Below are positions 25,540 through 33,826 of a stretch of 64,000 nt of DNA, piece after piece; positions within the stretch are counted from its first letter, which is position 1; each line of letters starts with the position of its first letter. The translations under genes and the position numbers were made by a program. The notes under the pieces are model-generated. The model saw nothing but the letters and a program-made list of their open reading frames with translations. It did not search any database and was not told the origin of the DNA. This stretch comes from Paenibacillus kribbensis (lineage in GTDB: Bacteria > Bacillota > Bacilli > Paenibacillales > Paenibacillaceae). The stretch spans positions 248,001 to 312,000 of the forward strand of contig NZ_CP020028.1 of the NCBI RefSeq assembly GCF_002240415.1, written 5' to 3'.

Positions 25540-26671
25540 TGCAGAGGGCTACAGTGTCATCTGTGGTACAGAGCAGGTCATACTGTTGGCCAAAGAGTTT
25601 GCGCTCCTGCGTTTTCTATATGATAACCGGAACCAGGTATTCACCCGGGAACAGCTGTTGGATCACGTATGGCCGTTGGAATATCCGGTAGAGCGTACGG
25701 TGGATGATCATATCTACAGATTGCGCAAGAAACTCAAGTCATGGAATACGCTCCGTATTCATACAGTCAGAGGGTATGGCTACAGCTTGACTCTGACTGA
25801 CGTGCAGCGACCCATTCATCCGTCCTTATACGATCAGGAGGTGCAGGACGCTGTCCATGAATTGTTCCGAAAATACCATCTGCTAGGGCAGGGGAACTCC
25901 ATCGTAGCGCTGGCTGCCCAGCAGGAGCAGATGGGTTTTGAGCTGTCTCCTTTTTATCAAATGTATACCCGGTTTGTGCAGGCGGATATATTGTGGTTTT
26001 TGGAACGGGAGGACTTTGCTCTTAAAGATCGATTGTACTGGATGTTATTGCTATATACAGGTACAGCAGGGGTGACGGATGAGGGGCTTAGTATGTGTGA
26101 GCGTGCGCTTTCCAGCAGGCTGCTGTCCAGTGATCAGGAGCGGGAATTGCGTATTCTCAACATTCTGGAGGCTTATGTGGAGAATGGCCAACCTGAACGC
26201 GCACAGGAAGGTCTGCCACTGACCTTGATGGTCATGGAACGGGATGATCTCGATAAATTTGTGATGCCTGTTGCACTGATGGAGATGTATATGCATCTGG
26301 TTGCCAATCATATGGAAAAGGCTGCTGAACTGTCTGATCGTCTGGAAGGCATGCTGTCGAAAGCTCCATATTTGCGCGAGCTGGGCCGTTATCGCATGAT
26401 GCGCGGACTAATGCTGTTGCGTACTGGAGATGTGGACAACGCCGAGCGGCTCATAGATGAAGGGCTGGATACCCTTGATATGGGTAAACAGGAATTGCTA
26501 AAAATCAAAGCAGTCTGCCAAATCCGCGGTTTTTTGAAGCTTTGCGGCATCTCCCCCATGTTGGAAGAGAAATATGCGGCTCGGTACGAACGACTTGATC
26601 GGAACAACGGCCTGACACTGCATCGTTCGGCGCTGAGGCGCTGGCTGGAGCAGACGCTTTCTGGGGTCTGA
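25520..26671 (+). CDS. OmpR-type winged-helix regulator with TPR-like C-terminus, no receiver domain
   Basis: 383 residues from ATG 25520 (MIRLQFDAEG), preceded by GGGGGCGAGG; it overlaps the transporter gene. Residues about 1-95 form an OmpR/PhoB-type winged helix: LAKEFALLRFLYDNRNQVF, TREQLLDHVW, ERTVDDHIYRLRKKL, and IHTVRGYGYSL. There is no N-terminal receiver. The rest (about 100-383) is helical, with repeats such as LSMCERALSSRLLSSDQE and ERLIDEGLDTLDMGKQEL that look like TPR pairs. The layout recalls SARP/BTAD regulators. Target and signal unknown; the adjacent MFS gene is the likeliest target. Confidence 0.8.
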   Translation: MIRLQFDAEGYSVICGTEQVILLAKEFALLRFLYDNRNQVFTREQLLDHVWPLEYPVERTVDDHIYRLRKKLKSWNTLRIHTVRGYGYSLTLTDVQRPIHPSLYDQEVQDAVHELFRKYHLLGQGNSIVALAAQQEQMGFELSPFYQMYTRFVQADILWFLEREDFALKDRLYWMLLLYTGTAGVTDEGLSMCERALSSRLLSSDQERELRILNILEAYVENGQPERAQEGLPLTLMVMERDDLDKFVMPVALMEMYMHLVANHMEKAAELSDRLEGMLSKAPYLRELGRYRMMRGLMLLRTGDVDNAERLIDEGLDTLDMGKQELLKIKAVCQIRGFLKLCGISPMLEEKYAARYERLDRNNGLTLHRSALRRWLEQTLSGV

Positions 26672-26763
26672 TATTTTTCGCTGTCTGATTTTCTTCTGAT
26701 ATAGGCCCGTTAGAATGTTCTTATTGCTACAGAAGCAGAAATTTGAGAACAGGGTGAGTAGAA

Positions 26764-28128
26764 ATGAAGGAGAAGAAAGAATTGCAATCCACGCCCAGTA
26801 TTTGGCGCAATAGCCGTTTTACGCGAATGTTCGCAGCGCACACGGCTGCTTCCTTTGGCGATTGGTTTGATGCCATCGCCATTCAGGTGCTTGTTGCTTA
26901 TCGCTGGGAAGCTGATCCCATGCTGATTGCGCTGATTCCGGTCGTGATGGCGCTGCCGGGTTTGCTGCTGGGCTCCATCGCCGGTACTTTAGCCGACCGG
27001 GTACACAAGGCCCGGCTGATGATCGGCTGCGATGCAGCTATCGCCTTATTGACGCTGGCGATTCTCGCCGTCCCGGGCCCGGCGTGGCTGCTGCCGTTGT
27101 TGGGCTTGCGCGCGGCGGCTGGCGTATTCCAAATGCCGTCACAGCAAGGCTTGACCCGCACGGTCGTCGCCAGCGGCGACCTGTTTCGGGCGACCTCGCT
27201 GAACGGGCTGGTCAATCAGGCCTCCAAAGTGGCGGGACCATTGCTGGGCGCCATGACCTTGACTGTGCTGTCCCCCCAGGCATGCATTATTTTGAATGCA
27301 TTGCTGCGCCTCTGCTCCGGCCTGCTGCTGTGGCCGCTGCGCGGAATCGGTCCGGCACTGGCCAGCACAGAGCAGCAAGCGGTTGCTGACGAGCTGCCAG
27401 GAAAGCCGGAATCGCCGCGTACAGCGACTGAGGATGATGATGCCAAGATGCAGGAGAAGCCTGCTCACGCACCCCGTTTTCTCAGCCAATGGCGTGAGGG
27501 CTGGGCGTTCCTCTGGCGTACTCGAATGCTTTTGCATACGCTCATATTCGGACTTTTTGGCTTGATTGCCATTCTCATGATTGACTACCAGTTCCCTACG
27601 CTGCTGCGCGTGCTCGCTCCGGGGAACGAATCGCTGCTCGGCTGGCTGGTTTCAGCCATAGGGGCTGGCGCCGTCGGCTGCATGCTGGTGCTTAATCGCT
27701 TGAACCGTATAAGCGCGGGCTGGGGGCTAGGTGGAGGCTATGTGCTGATTGGCGGAGCTATTGCTGCTTTGGGCTGGGCGCAGCCAGGGACAGGCTTGCT
27801 CGCACTGCTTATGATTGGGGCTATGCTGGGCGTGGGCAACGGTCTCTACATCATCACCCAGAACTACATTTTACAAGCCAAAACCCCGGCTGATATGGTG
27901 GGACGGGTCTTTGGTATTCAAAGTACCGTCATTGGTGCGATTATGATCGTTTCGCCCCTGGCTGGAGGATTATTAATCCGAATAGCCGGGCCAGGGACTG
28001 CCTTTGTCTGGATCGGGATGACTGTTGGCCTCCTGGGTTTGGCGGGATTACTGCTTCAATCCGTGATCTGGCGCGAGCCCCTCGCTGATTCCAGCCTTAC
28101 GACGGAACAACATGTTGACCTTGCATAG
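26764..28128 (+). CDS. MFS transporter (EntS/macrolide-efflux type)
   Basis: 454 residues, about twelve hydrophobic helices. The N-terminus FTRMFAAHTAASFGDWFDAIAIQVLV and LAGTLADRVHKARLMI-like loop belong to the MFS_3 group (EntS, MefA-like). The central cytoplasmic loop (about 205-245) is long, polar and acidic (EDDDAKMQEK). The region is noticeably GC-rich compared with its flanks. Downstream, a GNAT gene follows after about 50 bases. Members export siderophores or macrolides; specificity unknown. Confidence 0.85.
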   Translation: MKEKKELQSTPSIWRNSRFTRMFAAHTAASFGDWFDAIAIQVLVAYRWEADPMLIALIPVVMALPGLLLGSIAGTLADRVHKARLMIGCDAAIALLTLAILAVPGPAWLLPLLGLRAAAGVFQMPSQQGLTRTVVASGDLFRATSLNGLVNQASKVAGPLLGAMTLTVLSPQACIILNALLRLCSGLLLWPLRGIGPALASTEQQAVADELPGKPESPRTATEDDDAKMQEKPAHAPRFLSQWREGWAFLWRTRMLLHTLIFGLFGLIAILMIDYQFPTLLRVLAPGNESLLGWLVSAIGAGAVGCMLVLNRLNRISAGWGLGGGYVLIGGAIAALGWAQPGTGLLALLMIGAMLGVGNGLYIITQNYILQAKTPADMVGRVFGIQSTVIGAIMIVSPLAGGLLIRIAGPGTAFVWIGMTVGLLGLAGLLLQSVIWREPLADSSLTTEQHVDLA

Positions 28129-28176
28129 TCGTTTATTTTAAATTTTGTAGTTCGGAATTTTAGCATAGGAGGAATC

Positions 28177-28770
28177 ATGATGAGTCAACGAACTTCAACA
28201 ACCGCCGCGCCTGTAGCACGATTGCTTGAAGGATCACAGGTGTATCTGCGTCCCATTCATGTGGAGGACACGGAGCTGTATTATAATACGTTGTTCCAAC
28301 AGGATGTGCGGAGGCTGACAGGCACGCAGCGCAGCTTTACCAAGGACCAAATTGCGCGTTATATCGAGGCTAAGGGTCAGGATACCTCAAGCCTGCTGCT
28401 TCTGATCGCGCTTTGCGAGGATGATCGTATCATTGGGGATATTGCCCTGCAGGATATGGACACCATGAATCGCAGCGCTGGCATTCGTATCGCCATTACT
28501 GAGCAGGGAGATCAAGGGAAAGGCTACGGCAGCGAAGCGCTTGTCCTGATGCTGGATTACGGATTCGGTATTTGCAATCTGCATCGGATTGAGCTGAATG
28601 TATTTGATTTTAATGAACGGGCCATTCGTTGTTATGAAAAGGTGGGCTTTCAGCGTGAAGGGGTACAAAGGGATGCTTTATTTTACAATCATGAATACCA
28701 CGATTCGATTCTGATGAGCATGCTGAACCATGAATACCGCGACCGATATGTGAAAAAAGCAGAGAGCTGA
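28177..28770 (+). CDS. GNAT acetyltransferase, RimJ/RimL type
   Basis: 197 residues. AGGAGG lies four bases before ATG 28177 and seven before ATG 28180, so either may be used. The fold is the RimJ/RimL-like GNAT: VYLRPIHVEDTELYY near 24, GDIALQDMD, acetyl-CoA binding at IAITEQGDQGKGYGSEAL (about 108-125), HRIELNVFDFNERAIRCYEK and VGFQREG. It acetylates an amine, possibly a protein N-terminus, a spermidine or an antibiotic; this cannot be told from sequence. No further operon partner. Confidence 0.87.
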   Translation: MMSQRTSTTAAPVARLLEGSQVYLRPIHVEDTELYYNTLFQQDVRRLTGTQRSFTKDQIARYIEAKGQDTSSLLLLIALCEDDRIIGDIALQDMDTMNRSAGIRIAITEQGDQGKGYGSEALVLMLDYGFGICNLHRIELNVFDFNERAIRCYEKVGFQREGVQRDALFYNHEYHDSILMSMLNHEYRDRYVKKAES

Positions 28771-28779
28771 TAAACCACA

Positions 28780-28808
28780 TTTACACGGGTTTGCAGAAGA
28801 GGTATAAT
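28780..28808 (+). promoter_or_regulatory. Strong sigma-A promoter of a short structured transcript
   Basis: TTTACA and a perfect TATAAT are separated by 17 bases, ten bases after the GNAT stop. The transcript would start near 28815 and meet two terminator-like hairpins at 28872 and 28910. Confidence 0.8.
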
Positions 28809-28871
28809 AGACAAATAAAGTTACTCATTGCGCGAATATGACCGACAATATTAAATGAACATGAATTACCG

Positions 28872-28906
28872 GAGGAGCCTGTCACCAAGGCTCCTCTTTG
28901 TCTTTT
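28872..28906 (+). terminator. First terminator-like hairpin in antiporter leader
   Basis: GAGGAGCCT and AGGCTCCTC form a perfect nine-pair stem with a seven-base loop, followed by TTTGTCTTTT. Confidence 0.75.
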
Positions 28907-28909
28907 GGA

Positions 28910-28950
28910 GGGGAACCTGTGCTGTACTTCGGGTTTCCCCTTTTATTTTG
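28910..28950 (+). terminator. Second terminator hairpin in antiporter leader
   Basis: GGGGAACC pairs with GG(G)TTTCCCC across a loop of about thirteen bases, followed by TTTTATTTT. Confidence 0.75.
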
Positions 28951-29083
28951 TCAGAGTGGTCATGTGCCAGGTCAGACACATATTTTGCACGTTAATTCTG
29001 CATTTTATGAGTATGAGAAATCTTTAAATTCTAGGTTATACGCAATGAGTCCAAATGCTAAAACAAAAGGAGGCTGACACTCT

Positions 29084-30271
29084 ATGCAATTTATACTATA
29101 TCTTCTGCTGATTCTATTGTTCACAAAAGTCGCGGGTCATCTGTCAGTCAGGCTCGGGCAGCCAGCGGTGCTGGGGAAGCTGATCGCGGGGATCGTGCTG
29201 GGTCCTGCCGTCTTGGGCTGGGTTCAGAACGATACGCTAATTCATGATATGTCTGAGATCGGCGTGCTGCTGCTGATGTTCATTGCCGGACTGGAGACGG
29301 ATCTGGATCAGCTCAGGCGGAACTGGAAGCCGGCAGTAGCGGTGGCAGTCGGAGGTATTATTTTACCGCTGGTCTGTGGTTTTGGTGTAGGGGAAGCCTT
29401 TGGATTCTCGGTGCATGAAGGATGGTTTCTCGGAGTTGTGCTGAGCGCTACTTCTGTCAGCATTACGGTGCAGGTGCTCAAGGATATGAACAAGCTGAAT
29501 ACCCGGGAAGGCTCGACCATTTTGGGTGCTGCTGTGCTGGATGATGTGCTCGTCGTGGTGTTGCTTGCAGTGATGATGAGTGTGTTCGGTATGGGCGGGC
29601 AGGAAATGTCGCTTGGACTGCTCATCGGTAAAAAGCTGATTTTCTTCGTCGGAGCTGTGCTGGGGGGATGGCTGGTTGTCCCGTGGGTGATGAAAATACT
29701 TGCTCCACTAAAAGTGACTGAATCGGTCATCACAACTGCATTGATTATCTGTTTCGGGTTCGCGTATTTTGCTGATATGCTGGGGATGGCAGGGATTATC
29801 GGAGCCTTTGCTGCCGGGATTGCCATCGCACAAACCGACTTTAAGCACGTCGTGGAAGAAAAGGTAGAGCCCATTGCTTATTCCATTTTTGTTCCTGTGT
29901 TTTTTGTTAGTATTGGATTAAATGTTTCCTTTGAGGGAGTGGGGCAGCAGCTCGGATTTGTGGTTGCTTTGACACTGATTGCACTAGTGACGAAGCTAAT
30001 CGGAGGAGGCATCGGGGCGCGGCTGACGGGCTTTGATAACCGTTCTTCGCTTGCGATCGGCTCCGGGATGATATCGCGTGGTGAAGTCGCGCTTATTATT
30101 GCAGCTACTGGTCTGCAAACGGGTCTGTTGGTACAGCAATATTTTACATCGGTGATCATTGCCGTCATTCTAACGACTTTGGCTGCGCCTCCGATCCTTA
30201 AGCTATGTTTTAGCGATAAGAAGCCTTCCGCTCACGAACCAAAAAAGAAGGTCAGCATTGACAAATCATAA
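29084..30271 (+). CDS. CPA2 Na+/H+ antiporter, NapA-like
   Basis: Membrane protein of 395 residues with about twelve hydrophobic segments; AAAGGAGG lies upstream. The start MQFILYLLLILLFTKVAGHL then SVRLGQPAVLGKLIAGIVLG matches the NapA/GerN group of the CPA2 family. The paired acidic site in AAVLDDVLVV (about residue 155) supplies the ion-binding aspartates. GIIGAFAAGIAIA and SRGEVALIIA are further family segments. There is no TrkA_N domain. It exchanges Na+ or K+ for H+; in spore formers related proteins also act in germination. Its last codons lie inside an 18-base direct repeat (30260-30299). Confidence 0.9.
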   Translation: MQFILYLLLILLFTKVAGHLSVRLGQPAVLGKLIAGIVLGPAVLGWVQNDTLIHDMSEIGVLLLMFIAGLETDLDQLRRNWKPAVAVAVGGIILPLVCGFGVGEAFGFSVHEGWFLGVVLSATSVSITVQVLKDMNKLNTREGSTILGAAVLDDVLVVVLLAVMMSVFGMGGQEMSLGLLIGKKLIFFVGAVLGGWLVVPWVMKILAPLKVTESVITTALIICFGFAYFADMLGMAGIIGAFAAGIAIAQTDFKHVVEEKVEPIAYSIFVPVFFVSIGLNVSFEGVGQQLGFVVALTLIALVTKLIGGGIGARLTGFDNRSSLAIGSGMISRGEVALIIAATGLQTGLLVQQYFTSVIIAVILTTLAAPPILKLCFSDKKPSAHEPKKKVSIDKS

Positions 30272-30299
30272 CGAAAACATCGACAAGTCATAACGAAAA
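30260..30299 (+). repeat. Tandem 18-base repeat across the antiporter stop codon
   Basis: GACAAATCATAACGAAAA and GACAAGTCATAACGAAAA occur 22 bases apart with one difference. The first copy contains the TAA stop of the antiporter gene, so the duplication does not extend the protein. Confidence 0.85.
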
Positions 30300-30401
30300 G
30301 ACCCTTCGGGTTCAACTTCTCATTGCGTGCATGGATAGTCCGATTTGGAGTAAAGCGGACTTCCTATGCAGCATGAGAAAGTGAGCGGAAGGGCCTTTTT
30401 T
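30296..30401 (+). terminator. Long multi-tier hairpin ending in T run
   Basis: Four nested stems on one axis: AAGACCCTTC/GAAGGGCCTT, TTCTCAT/ATGAGAA, TGCAT/ATGCA with ATAG/CTAT, and AGTCCG/CGGACT. It ends in TTTTTT at 30396. At about 105 bases it is much larger than a normal terminator. It lies between the antiporter and a convergent gene. Confidence 0.8.
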
Positions 30402-30430
30402 ATGTTAAATGCACTGCTAAGATGAGGAAA

Positions 30431-31066
30431 TCAGGACTCGGATACCACCGTGAAACGTTGGTTCAGATGCTGTGGCTTTTCAATTTCGTCGACAACAGCT
30501 ACCGCATAATCTTCATAGCTGACATAGCTTGCACCTTTGGAATTGACCAGCAGCGTGTCTTTGCCTACTTGATAAGAGCCTGTGCGTCTGCCAAGAGCAA
30601 ATTCAGCGGAAGGGCTAATGAAAGTCCAGTTCAGGTCGCTGGTGCCGCGCAGAATTTCCAGGTTTTTTCCCTGATTATTTGCTGTTGGATATACGAAATC
30701 CGGGAAATTAGGCGTATCTTTGACTAGAAGTGTGTGGGATTCATCAGTAAACAAGCTACCTGCACCACCTACCACAATCAGGCGTGTACCGGATACATTA
30801 CGCAGTGCCTCAATCAGTACGTTACCTGCGTCTACATGCAGATGCTCTTGTCCCATTGGGGCGCCAAAAGCGTTAACGACGACGTCATAACCTTTCAGAT
30901 CATCTGTTTTCAGATCAAAAACGTCTTTTTGAACCACAGTGGCACGATTTTCTGTTACTTTAGCCGGGTCGCGAACGATCGCGGTTACTTCATGTCCTCT
31001 ATCCAATGCTTCTTTTACAATGTTTTTTCCTGCCTTGCCGCCTGCACCAATAACTGCAATTTTCAT
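30431..31066 (-). CDS. NAD(P)H-binding protein, atypical SDR (YwnB-like)
   Basis: 211 residues from ATG 31066 with GGAGG upstream. The N-terminus MKIAVIGAGGKAGKNIVKEA is an NAD(P)-binding Rossmann start. HEVTAIVRDPAKV, VVNAFGAP and SGTRLIVVGGAGSLF fit the NAD(P)H-binding/NmrA-like atypical SDR family found in Bacillus as YwnB. Members are flavin- or quinone-related reductases or redox sensors; the reaction is not known here. The promoter carries a perfect TGTAACTAT/ATAGTTACA palindrome (31150-31168), the type of site bound by HxlR-family redox regulators. No such regulator is encoded in the window. Confidence 0.83.
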   Translation of the reverse strand: MKIAVIGAGGKAGKNIVKEALDRGHEVTAIVRDPAKVTENRATVVQKDVFDLKTDDLKGYDVVVNAFGAPMGQEHLHVDAGNVLIEALRNVSGTRLIVVGGAGSLFTDESHTLLVKDTPNFPDFVYPTANNQGKNLEILRGTSDLNWTFISPSAEFALGRRTGSYQVGKDTLLVNSKGASYVSYEDYAVAVVDEIEKPQHLNQRFTVVSES

Positions 31067-31149
31067 AATAGAAAGCCTCCTATAAATATAATGTGGATGG
31101 TTCATTCGTTTAATCGTAAGTGCATCCTGTTCATTCACGAACTTGGATA

Positions 31150-31168
31150 TGTAACTATTATAGTTACA
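31150..31168. promoter_or_regulatory. Operator overlapping the -10 box of the YwnB-like gene
   Basis: TGTAACTAT-T-ATAGTTACA is a perfect 9+1+9 palindrome. On the reverse strand TTGACT and TATAAT lie 18 bases apart, with the TATAAT inside the palindrome, so a bound protein would block the promoter. Sites of this form (GTAACTA...) are typical of HxlR/YodB-type regulators. Confidence 0.8.
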
Positions 31169-31707
31169 ATATAAAATGAAAGTCAAGTCGCTTCTACTGA
31201 GCCAACTAAAGTCCTCGGGCGGCATCCATTGTAATGTAAAAGGGTGATTTTCATATGCTGAATAGTTACATACCCCCAAAAAACCGAGTTTGGCCCAAAG
31301 GCCGAATATTGGCTTTTCTGTTTGTGCCAGATCCAAGGCAGTTTATTTTGGGCCGGGTTCAAGAATCTGTGGAAAATAAATATGTATAGTGTGCCCTCCA
31401 ACCAGGTAAGGAGAAAAAAGTATTTTTTCCATATGTTATAAATTTATTTCGGAAATTCTATTAAGAATCGGTTGTAGTATGCTTGGATCACCTTGCCAAT
31501 GCGGGCTGGAATCTATTGAATCCAAAAATTTTCATATAAACTTTCGGGCTATAAACGCCGAATTAATAGTATAAATGATTAAGTAGTAGAGTTGCTAACG
31601 ACTGAGTCTAAGAAAGAAAAGAAACATATAGTAAAATTAGGCTTGCTTCGATATATCGGCCTCTAAAGAAGATCGCTATAACACCACGAATACAGAGGTT
31701 CAGCAAA
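31169..31707. other. Intergenic region without confirmed gene
   Basis: About 540 AT-rich bases before the YdaJ-like gene. A 44-codon frame (ATG 31256 to 31390, MLNSYIPPKNRVWPKG...) has only a weak ribosome site and no known family. A small AT-rich hairpin (GGAGAAAAAAGTATTTTTTCC-like) lies near 31420. Otherwise nothing is seen; it presumably holds the promoter of the exopolysaccharide operon. Confidence 0.4.
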
Positions 31708-32814
31708 ATGGAGGTCAATAGTTTGGAATGGCGAAGCAGACGTAAAGTATTGTGGGCTTGGCTTGGCTTACTGTTAAGCGCAGCTATTGGGATCGGGGGA
31801 TGCTTATCCCATAGCGATAGGGGAGAATCGACAAAACGCTTTATTGCGAAGAATTTGACCAACCCTAACGGTACACTGGCTACCTACTTGCAGGAGGCAA
31901 AATCGGTCAATCCTGAGTTGGCAGCAGGGCGAGAGGCGCTCTCCGAGTCACTCGGACTTTGGATGCAGGCGGCATTAGCAAGTGATGACCAGGCCGCCTT
32001 TGAAAAGAGCTATGAAACGTTAAACCGCTACTTCGTGACGGATCGAGACTACATTGCATGGAAATTAAGCCCCGAAGGGGGGACGGAAGTTAGCACGAAC
32101 GCGCTTGGCGACGACTTGCGGATTATTGGAGCTTTGCTGGAAGGGTCCCGAAAGTGGAAGGACCATCCCGTGTGGAGGGCGAGGGCTATAGATTTAGCGA
32201 AAACGTTGTTAAGCCGCTCGCAAAAAAACGGATATCTAGTGGATTTCTACGATTTCTCCAAACAAGGAGCTCCTGATACGCTGGCCCTCGCCTATGTGGA
32301 TTTGTCGACGCTAAAAGGGCTCATGCAAGAAGGCGTACTGGACGAGGGAACGTATCGGCGATATCATGCCCTGCTGCAGGAAATGCCGGATGACGGTGTA
32401 TTTTACCCCAAGTCCTTTAACGTGGTTACCGGGGAGTATGAGTATGAAGCAACTGTAAATTTAATTGACCAACTACTTGTAGCTATTCATGCCGGAGAAA
32501 CGGATAGGGATCAAGCGCATCTGTATCAATTTCTGAAGCAGGAGTTTGACCAAACGGGGAAATTGTTCGGACAGTATATGTGTACCGACCGGACGGCAGC
32601 GGTGAAGTATGAGTCCCCTTCGGTTTACGGCCTCGCCATCATGTTTGCTCTTCAACAAGGGGACAGGCCCTTGGCAGAACAACTGTACGAACATATGCTA
32701 ACCCTCAAGGGACATGATGTCCGTTATCCCGGAGGGTATGTGTTTGAAGCCAATACCCATATTTTCGATAACCTGCTTCCTCTACTAGGGGAGTATGCCC
32801 TTGAAAACGAGTAA
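31708..32814 (+). CDS. ydaJ: YdaJ-like lipoprotein, GH8-like glycosidase fold
   Basis: 368 residues; an AATGGAGG region overlaps the start. A hydrophobic stretch ending in the lipobox GIGGC (cysteine at about 31) follows a basic N-terminus. The mature part is an (alpha/alpha)6-type glycoside hydrolase resembling B. subtilis YdaJ and GH8 enzymes: EALSESLGLWMQAALAS with a probable catalytic glutamate near 77, DLRIIGALLEG, DFYDFSKQGAPDTLALAYVD. It heads an operon with a degenerate GGDEF protein and a glycosyltransferase, like ydaJKLMN of B. subtilis, which makes a c-di-GMP-induced exopolysaccharide. The protein may trim or process the polymer outside the cell. Confidence 0.8.
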   Translation: MEVNSLEWRSRRKVLWAWLGLLLSAAIGIGGCLSHSDRGESTKRFIAKNLTNPNGTLATYLQEAKSVNPELAAGREALSESLGLWMQAALASDDQAAFEKSYETLNRYFVTDRDYIAWKLSPEGGTEVSTNALGDDLRIIGALLEGSRKWKDHPVWRARAIDLAKTLLSRSQKNGYLVDFYDFSKQGAPDTLALAYVDLSTLKGLMQEGVLDEGTYRRYHALLQEMPDDGVFYPKSFNVVTGEYEYEATVNLIDQLLVAIHAGETDRDQAHLYQFLKQEFDQTGKLFGQYMCTDRTAAVKYESPSVYGLAIMFALQQGDRPLAEQLYEHMLTLKGHDVRYPGGYVFEANTHIFDNLLPLLGEYALENE

Positions 32815-32817
32815 AAA

Positions 32818-32843
32818 GCCTCCCGCTTTGACCGCGGGGAGGC
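32818..32843. repeat. Hairpin between ydaJ-like and ydaK-like genes
   Basis: GCCTCCCGC and GCGGGGAGGC form a strong stem around TTTGACC. An A run precedes it and no T run follows, so it is not a forward terminator; it may stabilise or separate parts of the operon mRNA. Confidence 0.65.
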
Positions 32844-32903
32844 GTCGGGCAGCGTGTCGGACATCCAAACTAGTTTAAGTCATAAATCATTATAGAGGTG
32901 GGC

Positions 32904-33779
32904 ATGAGAAATAAAAGATTAATCCAGCGCATGGTCTGGGGATACATCCTGCTGATCGGTTTCGCGATCCTCCAGGTACTGCTGGTTTATGTGAACGTCT
33001 TTAGAGATCAATCTTTTACTATATTCGAGCTGGTTTTCAGTACAGGATGCCTTGCGGCTCTGCTACTGGGCTTTCTGGTTCCGGCCGGGGTCTCGGCCGT
33101 ATGTATTTTTGTTTATATGGTTGCGTATTTGGTTTGGTTTACGTCTTACACTGAGGTGGATGTGTTGTCGTTTTCCTGGCTGTGGCTGCCCCCGGCCAAT
33201 ATGATCGCAGCCGCGTTTATCAAAGCCGGGCTGATCCGCAATAAGCGGCTTATGGAGCGGCTTGAGGAGCTGCAGCGCAGGAATCCCGAAGTAGATTTGA
33301 ATACCTCGCTCGGGAATAAGGAAGCTTTTGCGGAAACGTTGGTCAAACAATCTAACCTTGCCAACCGTTATTCAGATACGTACAACTTCTGTCTGGCTAT
33401 GTTTAAAATTGAATTTTTGCCAATGGTGCAGGAATCTCTCGGTTCGCAAGGGTATGCCCGGCTGCTCGTTTCCTTATCGGAAGGAATTCAGAAGCAAATC
33501 CGCTACGAGGATTACAAGTTTGGCCTTGATCAGGGAAGGTTTATCGTTTTGCTTCCCATGACAAACCATGAGTATTTAAAGGCGCTGACGGATCGGATCA
33601 AGAACGCGCTGATGGACACTTCCTTCCAGGACCGGAAAGGCCGGGAGTTGAAGTTGGTGATCCGTGCCGGGGCACTGGTTTTTACGAAGGAACAGTTCAG
33701 CAAATATGAAAATGCAGAGGCGGTCATTTCCGCGCTCGAACGTAATACAGAGACGGATTTGATCGGAGAATACATTTGA
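32904..33779 (+). CDS. ydaK: YdaK-like degenerate GGDEF c-di-GMP receptor
   Basis: 291 residues from ATG 32904 (AGAGGTGG upstream). Four hydrophobic helices (about 6-105) are followed by a GGDEF-fold domain. The active-site loop is degenerate: where GGDEF is expected the protein reads LDQGRF, so it cannot make c-di-GMP. The inhibitory-site motif RxxD is kept as RYED just before it (about residue 200), so it can probably bind c-di-GMP. This is exactly the known state of B. subtilis YdaK, a membrane receptor that switches on exopolysaccharide synthesis. It is followed by a small membrane ORF and a glycosyltransferase. Confidence 0.85.
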   Translation: MRNKRLIQRMVWGYILLIGFAILQVLLVYVNVFRDQSFTIFELVFSTGCLAALLLGFLVPAGVSAVCIFVYMVAYLVWFTSYTEVDVLSFSWLWLPPANMIAAAFIKAGLIRNKRLMERLEELQRRNPEVDLNTSLGNKEAFAETLVKQSNLANRYSDTYNFCLAMFKIEFLPMVQESLGSQGYARLLVSLSEGIQKQIRYEDYKFGLDQGRFIVLLPMTNHEYLKALTDRIKNALMDTSFQDRKGRELKLVIRAGALVFTKEQFSKYENAEAVISALERNTETDLIGEYI

Positions 33780-33826
33780 ACTCATTGCAATTCATTGAGA
33801 ATGATTTACAGTAGGAGGAGAAGAAG

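Larger units (their letters stand above)
28815..28950 (+). ncRNA. Candidate small RNA or attenuated leader before Na+/H+ antiporter
   Basis: Between a consensus promoter and a terminator lies about 135 bases that hold two successive hairpins and no well-initiated ORF. It could be an independent small RNA, or the leader of the antiporter gene that begins at 29084, with control by attenuation. It does not match any riboswitch class I can recall. The exact ends are inferred. Confidence 0.45.

Noticed and set aside
28862..29008. 46-codon frame (MNMNYRRSLS...) in the antiporter leader
   Set aside because: It runs straight through both hairpins, has no ribosome site and a random-looking composition; kept as noncoding leader.
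30260..30299. Short tandem repeat as a CRISPR or attachment site
   Set aside because: Only two copies 22 bases apart; no integrase or cas gene nearby.
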